From a bacterium A37T11 (GTDB taxonomy: Bacteria; Bacteroidota; Bacteroidia; Sphingobacteriales; Sphingobacteriaceae), in the NCBI GenBank assembly GCA_900109895.1, contig FOBR01000008.1, forward strand, positions 124,001 through 188,000: 64,000 bases of DNA. The letters run 5' to 3'. The position numbers and the translations under genes were made by a program. Below are positions 24,048 through 31,016 of this stretch, piece after piece (within the stretch, counting starts at the first letter, position 1; each line of letters starts with the position of its first letter). A model generated the notes under the pieces. The model had not been told where the DNA came from. It did not search any database and saw only the letters and a list, made by a program, of their open reading frames with translations.

Positions 24048-24356
24048 CTATCTGTTGTTCTGCACGGTTTTTACATCTATTCTGTCATACTCCTTATGGG
24101 TTCCAAACCATTTGACCTGAATCACTTTATAGGTAAATATCATCCGGATGACCAGGCGGTAATGATTTCCCATTATATTCAGTACGACCCTATCGTCTCC
24201 AACTAAACTGGCATTTGGATAGCGTTGCTTTAATTCCTGAAAAGTTTTAATGTCACTATTCAAGAATTCATAGTACCATTCCAACAATGCATTTTTTGCG
24301 CCCGGATAACGTTCACAATATTCCAAAAGGGTTTTCCGGGTAATAATATTAAACAA
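24048..24356 (-). CDS. higB: HigB-type mRNA interferase toxin
   Basis: The protein has 102 residues in the RelE/HigB fold. Recognisable parts are LLEYCERYPGAKNALLEWYY, FQELKQRYPNASLVGDDRVV, LNIMGNHYRLVIRMIFTYK and VQVKWFGTHKEYDRID-like ending (here IQVKWFGTHKEYDRID). Basic and aromatic residues at the end match the ribosome-dependent RNase site of HigB. It starts at TTG 24356. A good promoter box and two overlapping palindromes lie directly upstream. Length and all blocks are normal, so the toxin is probably active. Confidence 0.92.
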   Translation of the reverse strand: MFNIITRKTLLEYCERYPGAKNALLEWYYEFLNSDIKTFQELKQRYPNASLVGDDRVVLNIMGNHYRLVIRMIFTYKVIQVKWFGTHKEYDRIDVKTVQNNR

Positions 24357-24383
24357 TAGTTTGACGATTTGCTTTTAATAGCA

Positions 24384-24421
24384 CAAAGGTAAAAGTTTTC
24401 TATTAGAAAACCAATGGTTTT
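24384..24421 (-). promoter_or_regulatory. higBA promoter with overlapping operator palindromes
   Basis: On the minus strand TACCTTTG (24384-24391) matches the Bacteroidota -7 element TAnnTTTG. Immediately upstream are two overlapping perfect palindromes: GTTTTCTATTAGAAAAC (24395-24411) and AAAACCAATGGTTTT (24407-24421). They occupy the spacer between the -33 and -7 elements, where HigA binding would block RNA polymerase. Confidence 0.75.
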
Positions 24422-24559
24422 TAATACTTAATAAAGAAATTCCTAACATCCTCTCTATACAACATGCGTTCTTCCTCCGATTAATTGTCATTAAAGTGTT
24501 TTTAAAAACCGCCGCAAATTTAATCATTAAACTATTAAATGAAATTATTTGATTTTTAT

Positions 24560-24589
24560 TTGATACTTTAGTTTTATAGTTTATATTTG
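24560..24589 (+). promoter_or_regulatory. strong Bacteroidota-type promoter
   Basis: TTG (24560-24562), 19 bases, then TATATTTG (24582-24589) is a full match to the TTG-N17..23-TAnnTTTG consensus. It drives the truncated reading frame at 24626 and would now produce transcript antisense to the IS3-type remnant. Confidence 0.65.
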
Positions 24590-24625
24590 CATACAGAATG
24601 ACAACTAATTAAAAATTTTTGCTTT

Positions 24626-24793
24626 ATGAACGATTTTATTTACGAAGAATTTAAGGAGCGGGTACAAAATTTCGGAATTGATATTGGCCCTGAAGATCCG
24701 GATGGCAATGTATGCGTAAATACACTTTTGAATCAATTTTTCAGTTTCCCCGAAGCTCAATTGGCTTTGGTACAGGCCGAATTCCGTTTTTAG
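24626..24793 (+). pseudogene. 5' end of an unidentified gene cut by a decayed IS
   Basis: The reading frame opens MNDFIYEEFKERVQNFGIDI and runs 55 residues to TAG 24791. A good promoter is upstream. From about 24700 on, the opposite strand reads as transposase, so only the first 25 or so codons probably belong to the original gene. No family is recognised. Confidence 0.35.
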
Positions 24794-25117
24794 AATTCCG
24801 TTCACCCGTTCGGCAATTGCGTTTTCATATGGATCGCCCTTTTCTGTCATGCTGATCCCTATTGTGGCAGACAGCAATGTTGCCACATAAATGGCGCTGC
24901 AATACTGTGAACCCCTATCTGAATGGTGTATCAAATATGTGTGCTTATATACTCTATTTTCCAGGGCCATTTTCAGGGCATCCACACAGCCTTGAGCCGA
25001 CATATCCAGCCGAAAAGAATAACCCATGATTTTTCGGGAATAGGCATCGGTTATCAGACTCAGGTATGCCCATTGGTTACCCAGACGGATATACGTTATA
25101 TCGCTTACCCAAAACTT
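24698..25117 (-). pseudogene. IS3-type transposase orfB, internal and 3' truncated
   Basis: About 140 residues are readable: FWVSDITYIRLGNQWAYLSL, TDAYSRKIMGYSFRLD, YLIHHSDRGSQYCSA and ENAIAERVNGILKTEFGLYQ. The three acidic DDE residues are in VSDITYI, HHSDRGS and AERVN, so the catalytic core survives. The N-terminal HTH_21 part (roughly 100-130 residues) is deleted, with orfA joined almost directly to the core. Similarity ends after KCIYAYIAIR, where an RPH motif is normally expected. Confidence 0.8.
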
Positions 25118-25120
25118 GCT

Positions 25121-25678
25121 TCATTTTTGAGACTGCCCGGCACCAGACTTTTTTCTGATGTTGATCTTTAGCTGCTCTTGCGCAGTATCTATCAATATAT
25201 TCAGCGCAGCAACTTTCAACTGTGATTCTTCCAGTTCTTTCCGCAGCATTTTAACTTCTGCTGAGGATGGCTCCGATATTGATTCCTGTTCTTTCAATGC
25301 TTCCTCTTTTAACCCGCAAATATCTATATTATCTTCCTTAAACAGGCGTATCCATTTTTGGATGGTGTCATGGCCTTTGATACCGTAGGTAGCCTTTGCT
25401 TGCTCAATGGTCATCAGGCCCTGTTGAATGCTACTGACAATCGACCGCCTTTGTAATAATGTGAGTGAAGCACGATTCTTTAGAGTTGATTCCGGGTTCC
25501 CGTACTTATGAACCCATTTGCTTAAGGTACCTGAACTCATACCGTATTTGTTGCACACCACGTCCCAGGTCGCCCCTTTCTCAAGAGCTGACAATGATTT
25601 TTTAATGGTGGCTTTGTCGTAATAAGACCTTTTAGAAAAAAAATGGGAGGTGTTTGTTTGTTTTGGCTTTTTAGTCAT
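25121..25678 (-). CDS. IS3-type transposase orfA (helix-turn-helix)
   Basis: The protein has 185 residues. It begins with a Lys-rich region, then two helix-turn-helix repeats (KKSLSALEKGATWDVVCNKY, MSSGTLSKWVHKYGN, and IEQAKATYGIKGHDTIQKWI). A C-terminal coiled coil follows (MLRKELEESQLKVAALNILI, DTAQEQLKINIRKKSGA). This is the DNA-binding subunit of two-gene IS3-family elements; frameshifting to orfB normally makes the active enzyme. It looks complete, but its orfB is destroyed. Confidence 0.88.
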   Translation of the reverse strand: MTKKPKQTNTSHFFSKRSYYDKATIKKSLSALEKGATWDVVCNKYGMSSGTLSKWVHKYGNPESTLKNRASLTLLQRRSIVSSIQQGLMTIEQAKATYGIKGHDTIQKWIRLFKEDNIDICGLKEEALKEQESISEPSSAEVKMLRKELEESQLKVAALNILIDTAQEQLKINIRKKSGAGQSQK

Positions 25679-25703
25679 ACACTAATTTTAGTGTATAGTT
25701 TTT

Positions 25704-26408
25704 TTAGGACCGGTCAATGCGCCAGTCTTTCATGTAAGCTTCAAATGATCGGCGCTCATTTTCGGTAAGCTTCATGATGTCCAATTCTTCCTTGGCTTTC
25801 TGAATTTCTTTAGCCCTGAATTCATCTTTGACTTCGCTATTTTTAAAGAAATAGATCCATTCGTCCAGGGTATCTTTTGCTACGTCATCAAAATTGTTGA
25901 CCTTAATAATGTAATATTCAGGAAAAATTTGGCTGATGTCTGTACGGACATAAGCATCCCGCTGCTTTTTGGACAATTTCAGGAAGTCGCCATCATGAAT
26001 GCCCTTAAATTCATTCTTGCCCCGGTATACATAATCATCGCCCTGGCCCAGGTCAAAATAAACGATATTGATGGAAATGATTCGTTTGATCACTCCGTAA
26101 TCCATGCCGCCCTTGATCTGCTCGGTAACCAGTTTGGAGGTGGCGTAGAGCATGCGGTGGAAGTAATCGATCTCGCTGCTTTGCTGCACTTCGATAATAA
26201 TGTACTCATCCTTGTCATTCTTTACAAGGAGGTCAACCCAGTTTTGCTTATCGGAGGCATCTTCCTTATTACTCTCGCTTTCCAGTATTTCCTGTATCCT
26301 GACATCTTCCTTCAAAAGTTCAGATAGGAACCCTTAAAGGATGACAAAATTGGCCTTATTACGCAGTAAGCGCTTAAAAGCCCAGTCAAAACGTACAAGT
26401 CTTTCCAT
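25704..26408 (-). pseudogene. Rpn-type PD-(D/E)XK nuclease/transposase with a premature stop
   Basis: The frame starts at ATG 26408: MERLVRFDWAFKRLLRNKAN, then FVIL, a TAA at 26334-26336, then GFLSELLKEDVRIQEILESE and so on to 25704. Family members carry Glu at the stop position (a GAA-to-TAA change), so a single nonsense mutation is the simplest explanation. The nuclease core follows (NWVDLLVKNDKDEYIIIEVQ, with the D...ExQ pattern). The C-terminus stops at KDWRIDRS, at the border of the IS3 remnant, and is probably truncated. Translation could restart at TTG 26315, giving a 203-residue protein lacking the first 31 residues. Confidence 0.8.
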
Positions 26409-26448
26409 CAGAATACTAAAATTATTTTACAAAGATACTGAAAGGATA

Positions 26449-26826
26449 TTAAATTTCAATGATGGTGCTTCGGTGATTATATTGTCGTCTATAGTGGCTT
26501 CTACGCATAAACCAAATAGTTCAATTTATCAGGCCAGCAAAGCAGCGCTTAATTCTATAGCAAAAACTGCTGCCGCTGAACTTGCCCCTAGAAACATACG
26601 GGTAAATATTGTAAGCCCAGGTCCGCATAAAACGGAAATTATGAAAAAAGCCGGATTGGATGAGACCACCTTGCAGCATATCAACGAAAGCTTGGTTGGC
26701 CAGATCCCTTTAAGGAAATTGGGAGAGGCTTCGGATGTAGCAAAAATTGTAGTTTCTCTTTGTAATGATAGCTTTAATTTTACAACCGGCGCCGAAATAA
26801 TTGTAGATGGCGGGATGACCTTGTAG
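26449..26826 (+). pseudogene. 3' fragment of a short-chain dehydrogenase/reductase gene
   Basis: About 125 residues of classical SDR sequence are readable: FNDGASVIILSSIVAS, SIYQASKAALNSIAKTAAAE, NIRVNIVSPGPHKTEI and the C-terminal FTTGAEIIVDGGMTL. The catalytic Ser and YxxxK (YQASK) are kept. The N-terminal Rossmann half with TGxxxGIG is absent; upstream sequence is the 5' region of the Rpn gene on the other strand. The open frame can be extended to 26341, but those residues are antisense to Rpn and not SDR-like. Confidence 0.85.
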
Positions 26827-26895
26827 GTTAGGCTTCGGCTAGTCGGCTTGTTCAAATGTTACTTTTGATAGCTTAACTTGTGAGGCGCTTAGAAC

Positions 26896-27309
26896 CTAAT
26901 AATGTGTTGCCACTACCTTTTTAAGCCACTGAAAGTTTTCAGGGGTGAGTATTTGGCGCTCATCAGGTTTCTCTCGTTTTTCAGCCCTGCTATTTTCGTG
27001 GGATTCTTTCAAGTCTTTTCTACGCTTTTTCCAACTATTCCATTTGGCAAAAACCGAGTTTTCAACGGATGTTTCAGCCGAATTAAGCAAGGTACCTGTG
27101 GTTCCGTTAGGGGAAATAACGGTGGATCCGGCTATAATGGAATGCGTACCATCGGGGTTTACTAAAACCGAACCGGCAATGACAGAATGTGTACCGTCAG
27201 GGTTGACAACAATGTTACCCGTTACTATCGAGTGTGTACCGTCAGCATTAACCACAATGCCTTGGCCATATAAGGAAGTTGTTAGTAATGTTAATCCGTA
27301 TTTGCCCAA
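26896..27309 (-). CDS. secreted protein with VNPDGTHS repeats
   Basis: The protein has 137 residues from TTG 27309. A hydrophobic start (YGLTLLTTSLYGQG) looks like a signal peptide. Residues about 18-75 contain four repeats of about 15 residues: VVNADGTHSIVTG, VVNPDGTHSVIAG, LVNPDGTHSIIAG and VISPNGTTGTLL. The rest is a Lys/Glu/Arg-rich tail (KKRRKDLKESHENSRAEKRE). Similar repeat proteins are common in Bacteroidota; their role is unknown. It overlaps the preceding frameshifted gene by 19 bp. Because the signal peptide is short, the original start may have been lost. Confidence 0.6.
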   Translation of the reverse strand: MGKYGLTLLTTSLYGQGIVVNADGTHSIVTGNIVVNPDGTHSVIAGSVLVNPDGTHSIIAGSTVISPNGTTGTLLNSAETSVENSVFAKWNSWKKRRKDLKESHENSRAEKREKPDERQILTPENFQWLKKVVATHY

Positions 27310-27771
27310 ACGCCACTTACGGTATAACCATTTTTGGGCACAACTTTTAGATCGCTAACAGCAAATAGAGTTCCCCCACTGAGCGATGAAGTGTCTGAAG
27401 TTATCGTATACGTATCTGTGGAATAATTGGGTAGTCCGGGAAGGCTATAAGTGACGGAAATGGTCGAAAAACTGTGATCATTTGATGCCGTCACTTGGGT
27501 AACTTTCCCTTGAAGCTGTGTATAAGTTTTAAGCGGCCCAGTATATAGGTGGCATAGGGTTGTAAATGTGCTATCGTCATTAAAACGAATGGATATAGGA
27601 TGCGGAATATTTCCCTTAATAACTAAAGCTACTCCTGTATATTCTTTATTAGAAAGTAAAAAGGTTTTTTTAATGGGGCGGGAGGTAGGTCATGATTTTT
27701 ACTACAACTACTCCAAATAATGTCGCACATGCGACAATGGCAAGAATACTGCCTGTTGAAAATCTATGCAT
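27291..27771 (-). pseudogene. hypothetical membrane-anchored protein with a single-base frameshift
   Basis: ATG 27771 opens MHRFSTGSILAIVACATLFG, a hydrophobic anchor, and would stop after 33 residues. If one C is removed from the CCCC run near 27677-27680, the frame continues as PPIKKTFLLSNKEYTGVALV through a beta-rich domain to TDT...SGVWANTD and TAA at 27291, giving about 159 residues. The length of 481 bp (3n+1) agrees with one extra base. It could be a sequencing error, a genuine pseudogene or a slippage site. No family is recognised. Confidence 0.6.
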
Positions 27772-27963
27772 AATAAAGTATATGTGTTAATCGAGTAACA
27801 AAGTAACACATGTAAAAACTAACAAGACTTACGAAATTGTCTCAAATACGTACTTATTTGTTTCATAATTGATCTTGTAGACTTAAAAGCCATTCATGGT
27901 TTAATGGGGGCTTAGTTTAAAATAGTTTTTCTTATTGTATATTTGGCTTGGAGGAAGCATTCT

Positions 27964-29385
27964 TTGAAAAAGATAGTATACATATTGGTCGTTATCATCA
28001 TGACCGTCCACGCTGCCATTGCCCAGCAGGGCCAGCGGCCCAATATTGTGTTCATCTTGGCCGATGATCTGGGTTATGGCGACATAGCGCCTTATGGCCA
28101 GCAGTTGATACAAACTCCAAATTTGACCCGACTGGCCAATGAGGGAATGAAGTATACGCAGTTTTATGCCGGCACCTCGGTCTGCGCTCCATCCCGTTCT
28201 TCACTGATGACAGGTTTGCATACGGGGCATACACCCATCCGAGGGAATAAAGAGGTTGATCCGGAGGGCCAATGGCCCATACCGGCATCCGTGCCAACCA
28301 TTGGTGAACTGATGAAAATGGCGGGCTATACTACGGGTGTTTTTGGTAAATGGGGGCTAGGCTTTGTGGGTAGCGAGGGCGATCCGCTTAGGCATGGCTT
28401 CGATCGTTTTTATGGTTATAACTGCCAGGGTGAGGCCCACCGATATTATCCAACGCATTTATGGGACAACGATACCCGGATAGACCTACAGGGGAATGCC
28501 CAATTGCAAAAGCCGGTTACGTATGCGCCAGAGCTAATTCAGGAGAAGGCTTTACGCTTTATAGAAGCGAATAGTGCAAAGCCATTCCTGCTGTTATTGA
28601 CTTACACCTTACCTCATGCTGAACTTTTAATGCCAGAGGACAGCTTGCTGGCGATGTATAAAGGAAAATTTCCTGAAAAACCTTATAATGGCAATGATTA
28701 CGGGATTAAGGCGGGCCGCATGGGCTATGCCTCGCAACCTTATCCGCATGCCGCCTTTGCGGCGATGGTTACCCGGTTGGATGCTTATGTAGGGCAGGTG
28801 TTGGATAAATTAAAGGCTTTGGGCATCGATCAACACACGCTGGTGATTTTTACCAGTGATAATGGGCCTCATTTGGAGGGCGGGGCAGACCCTGATTTTT
28901 TCCGAAGCAGTGGTGGGCTACGAGGTGCAAAAAGAGACCTATATGAGGGAGGTATACGGGAGCCGTTTATTGTAAAATGGCCGGGTAAGGTGAAAGCCGG
29001 CACCGTTAGTGATGCTGTTGGGGCCTTTTGGGATGTGATGCCTACGCTGGCAGATGTCATTAACGAGCCGTTAGGAATTGCTACAGATGGCATTTCGATG
29101 TTACCTTCTATGTTGGGCCAAAAGCAGCCCAAGCATAATCACCTCTATTGGGAGTTTCATGAAAATGGCGGAACCCAGGCCGTATTGTTTGGTAACTGGA
29201 AATGTATACGCTTGCACGTGGATGATCCGTCAAAAACGAGGCTTGAACTGTACGATCTTTCAAAAGATAGAGGAGAGAGGCACGACCTTGCGGCGACATA
29301 TCCGGAGATCGTGCGGAATGCGGTATTTATTATGGACCATGAACACGTGCCGTCAAACGATTTTCCGTTAGCGGTTGAGCGTTAA
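27964..29385 (+). CDS. formylglycine-dependent sulfatase (arylsulfatase family)
   Basis: I chose TTG 27964 (LKKIVYILVVIIMTVHAAIAQ read as a Met start); GGAGG lies nine bases upstream. The protein then has 473 residues with a cleavable signal peptide. The sulfatase signature VCAPSRSSLMTG gives the Cys that an anaerobic or FGE-type maturase converts to formylglycine (about residue 74). Metal ligands are in ILADDLGYGD and FTSDNGPH, and further family blocks are PNLTRLANEG, TGVFGKWGLG and GGIREPFIVKWPG. It would hydrolyse sulfate esters in the periplasm or at the surface. The substrate is unknown. No maturase or glycan-utilisation genes lie nearby. Confidence 0.92.
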   Translation: MKKIVYILVVIIMTVHAAIAQQGQRPNIVFILADDLGYGDIAPYGQQLIQTPNLTRLANEGMKYTQFYAGTSVCAPSRSSLMTGLHTGHTPIRGNKEVDPEGQWPIPASVPTIGELMKMAGYTTGVFGKWGLGFVGSEGDPLRHGFDRFYGYNCQGEAHRYYPTHLWDNDTRIDLQGNAQLQKPVTYAPELIQEKALRFIEANSAKPFLLLLTYTLPHAELLMPEDSLLAMYKGKFPEKPYNGNDYGIKAGRMGYASQPYPHAAFAAMVTRLDAYVGQVLDKLKALGIDQHTLVIFTSDNGPHLEGGADPDFFRSSGGLRGAKRDLYEGGIREPFIVKWPGKVKAGTVSDAVGAFWDVMPTLADVINEPLGIATDGISMLPSMLGQKQPKHNHLYWEFHENGGTQAVLFGNWKCIRLHVDDPSKTRLELYDLSKDRGERHDLAATYPEIVRNAVFIMDHEHVPSNDFPLAVER

Positions 29386-29445
29386 ATAACAGCTAGTATT
29401 AAATAATTGGATTGAAATTTGCACAGAAGCACTCAGTTATAAAAA

Positions 29446-30750
29446 TTGATTAAATTGAAAGGCAGGCAAATTTTATTTTGTGTGTTTCTGTGTGTGCTGA
29501 TAGGTGGTTTAAATAACGTTAGCTATGCCCAAACACCGGCAACCCACACGGCAACGGATTCTATCCCGAAGCAGCGGTCCTTAGCAGATGAATATGATAT
29601 TTCAGATTTGTTTGTCGATTTGTTCCATCCTGCCAAAAAGGCAGATTCAACAAGAAAACAGAGGCGATCGCCCATTACTTATATGCCTAACATTGCGTAT
29701 AACCCTAGTATTGGCGCTCAGATAGGAATAAAAGCTGTGGCGGGGAAGGTTCTTGGCAAGGACCCTAATACCCTGATGTCCGTAGGTGCTACCTCGGCTT
29801 CCATCACCACAAAAGGCATTATTTATTTCTACCTGAGCCACAATGTGTATACCAATGCGAATAGATGGAATTTTCAGGGTAGCCTGGTCGTTGCAAAAAC
29901 GGTATCCCCTGATCGTGGCATTGGCATTGGTTATGCGCCAAATGATGATCCAAATACTATTTTATTAACCAATCCCGGGCGCACAGAGGTGTTTGTGCAA
30001 AAAGCTATCTATTACAAATTTCAGGAGAAGGTTTATAAACAGATCTTCAACCACCTGTTTGTTGGTGCTGGGCTTTCTTTTGATATACGGAATAATATTA
30101 AACAGGGATCGCATGATGTAAAAACGCCATATGAGCTCTATAACGAGAAATATGGATTTGCCGACGATCATTACGCAGCGAACGGTTTTTTATTTAACGT
30201 ACAATACACCACGCGTGACAACCAAAACCAAGCTTTTAGAGGGATTTATGCAGATGTAGGCGTACGCACGAACCAAACCTGGCTGGGAAGTTCAAAAAGC
30301 GTGACGCAAATTACGACTGACTTTCGTAAATACTGGAGCCTTTCAAAAGAAAATCCGGAGCATGTCATTGCTTTTTGGCATTGGGGAGCCTATACGTTAA
30401 ATGGCGCGATGCCTTACATGGAATTAGCCGGATCTGCCCGCGATTTGGGTGCCCGCAGTGCCCGTGCGTACACATTCGGCTATTTCAGAGGGCCTAACTA
30501 TTTTGATTCAGAGCTGGAATACCGTTTTCCGATCTTAAAAAACAAGTTCATCAGCGGCGCGACTTTTTTTAGTATGCAAACAGCCAGTGATGGGCTTGGC
30601 ACCAAGTTATTTGATCGCTGGCAGCCTGCTGGTGGAGCAGGATTGCGTGTATTGTTCAATAAGGCCACCCGCACTAATTTATGTATTGATTATGCCATTG
30701 GTAAATATGGGGCAAAAGGATTGTTTTTGGGGCTGAATGAAGCTTTTTAG
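29446..30750 (+). CDS. Omp85/BamA-TamA-like outer-membrane barrel protein without obvious POTRA domains
   Basis: The protein has 434 residues from TTG 29446. A signal peptide (ILFCVFLCVLIGGLNNVSYAQ) is followed by a short Ser/Lys-rich linker and a 16-strand-type barrel. Alternating strands such as GIIYFYLSHNVYTNANRWNF and FNVQYTTRDNQNQAFRGIYA, and a late RAYTFGYFRGPNYFDSELEYRF element, resemble Omp85 "surface antigen" barrels (family of BamA, TamA, Patatin-linked forms). Size and the lack of POTRA repeats suggest a minimal member. It follows the sulfatase by 60 bp and may be co-transcribed; a terminator ends the unit. Function unknown. Confidence 0.7.
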   Translation: MIKLKGRQILFCVFLCVLIGGLNNVSYAQTPATHTATDSIPKQRSLADEYDISDLFVDLFHPAKKADSTRKQRRSPITYMPNIAYNPSIGAQIGIKAVAGKVLGKDPNTLMSVGATSASITTKGIIYFYLSHNVYTNANRWNFQGSLVVAKTVSPDRGIGIGYAPNDDPNTILLTNPGRTEVFVQKAIYYKFQEKVYKQIFNHLFVGAGLSFDIRNNIKQGSHDVKTPYELYNEKYGFADDHYAANGFLFNVQYTTRDNQNQAFRGIYADVGVRTNQTWLGSSKSVTQITTDFRKYWSLSKENPEHVIAFWHWGAYTLNGAMPYMELAGSARDLGARSARAYTFGYFRGPNYFDSELEYRFPILKNKFISGATFFSMQTASDGLGTKLFDRWQPAGGAGLRVLFNKATRTNLCIDYAIGKYGAKGLFLGLNEAF

Positions 30751-30774
30751 GGTGGAAAAGATATATAATTAACT

Positions 30775-30805
30775 TAAAAAACCACCCTGTTAAGGTGGTT
30801 TTTTA
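30775..30805. terminator. bidirectional rho-independent terminator
   Basis: AAAAACCACC, a CTGTTA loop region, then GGTGGTTTTTTAA forms an eight-pair stem with A-run and T-run flanks. It terminates the Omp85-like gene on the plus strand and the tRNA-Lys transcript on the minus strand. Confidence 0.85.
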
Positions 30806-30812
30806 AGTTGTG

Positions 30813-30885
30813 TGACCCGGGAGAGGATCGAACTCTCGACCCACTGATTAAGAGTCAGTTGCTCTACCGGCTGAGCTACCGAGTC
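30813..30885 (-). tRNA. tRNA-Lys (anticodon CTT)
   Basis: This 73-nt cloverleaf on the minus strand has acceptor stem GACTCGG/CCGGGTC with discriminator A, U8-A9, a GCTC D-stem, anticodon stem ACTGA/TCAGT with loop CTCTTAA, and a GTTCGATCC T-arm. The 3' CCA is not encoded. The anticodon CTT reads AAG. The only tRNA gene I find in the window. Confidence 0.96.
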
Positions 30886-31016
30886 ATCTCTAAATTTTTT
30901 TATGAGAGGGCAAAGGTAGCAAACTCTGATTAAATATCCAATTTAATTCTATTCGCATAAAATTTAATACGAACGTAACATAAACTTCGTAATTTTAAGG
31001 CTTATTAAGTAAACGA

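Larger units (their letters stand above)
24698..25697 (-). mobile_element. decayed IS3-type insertion sequence
   Basis: This comprises an orfA gene, a deleted orfB and one recognisable end. The right end near 25678-25697 is a palindrome (ATACACTAA, two bases, TTAGTGTAT) just outside the orfA start. The left end is missing, because the orfB sequence loses similarity near 24700. The element abuts the truncated 3' end of the Rpn-family gene, which fits insertion into that gene. Confidence 0.75.

Noticed and set aside
26341..26448. N-terminal extension of the SDR fragment
   Set aside because: These codons are antisense to the 5' end of the Rpn gene and bear no similarity to SDR proteins.
26945..27358. 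137-residue plus-strand reading frame
   Set aside because: It is the antisense shadow of the VNPDGTHS-repeat gene; its repetitiveness comes from that gene.
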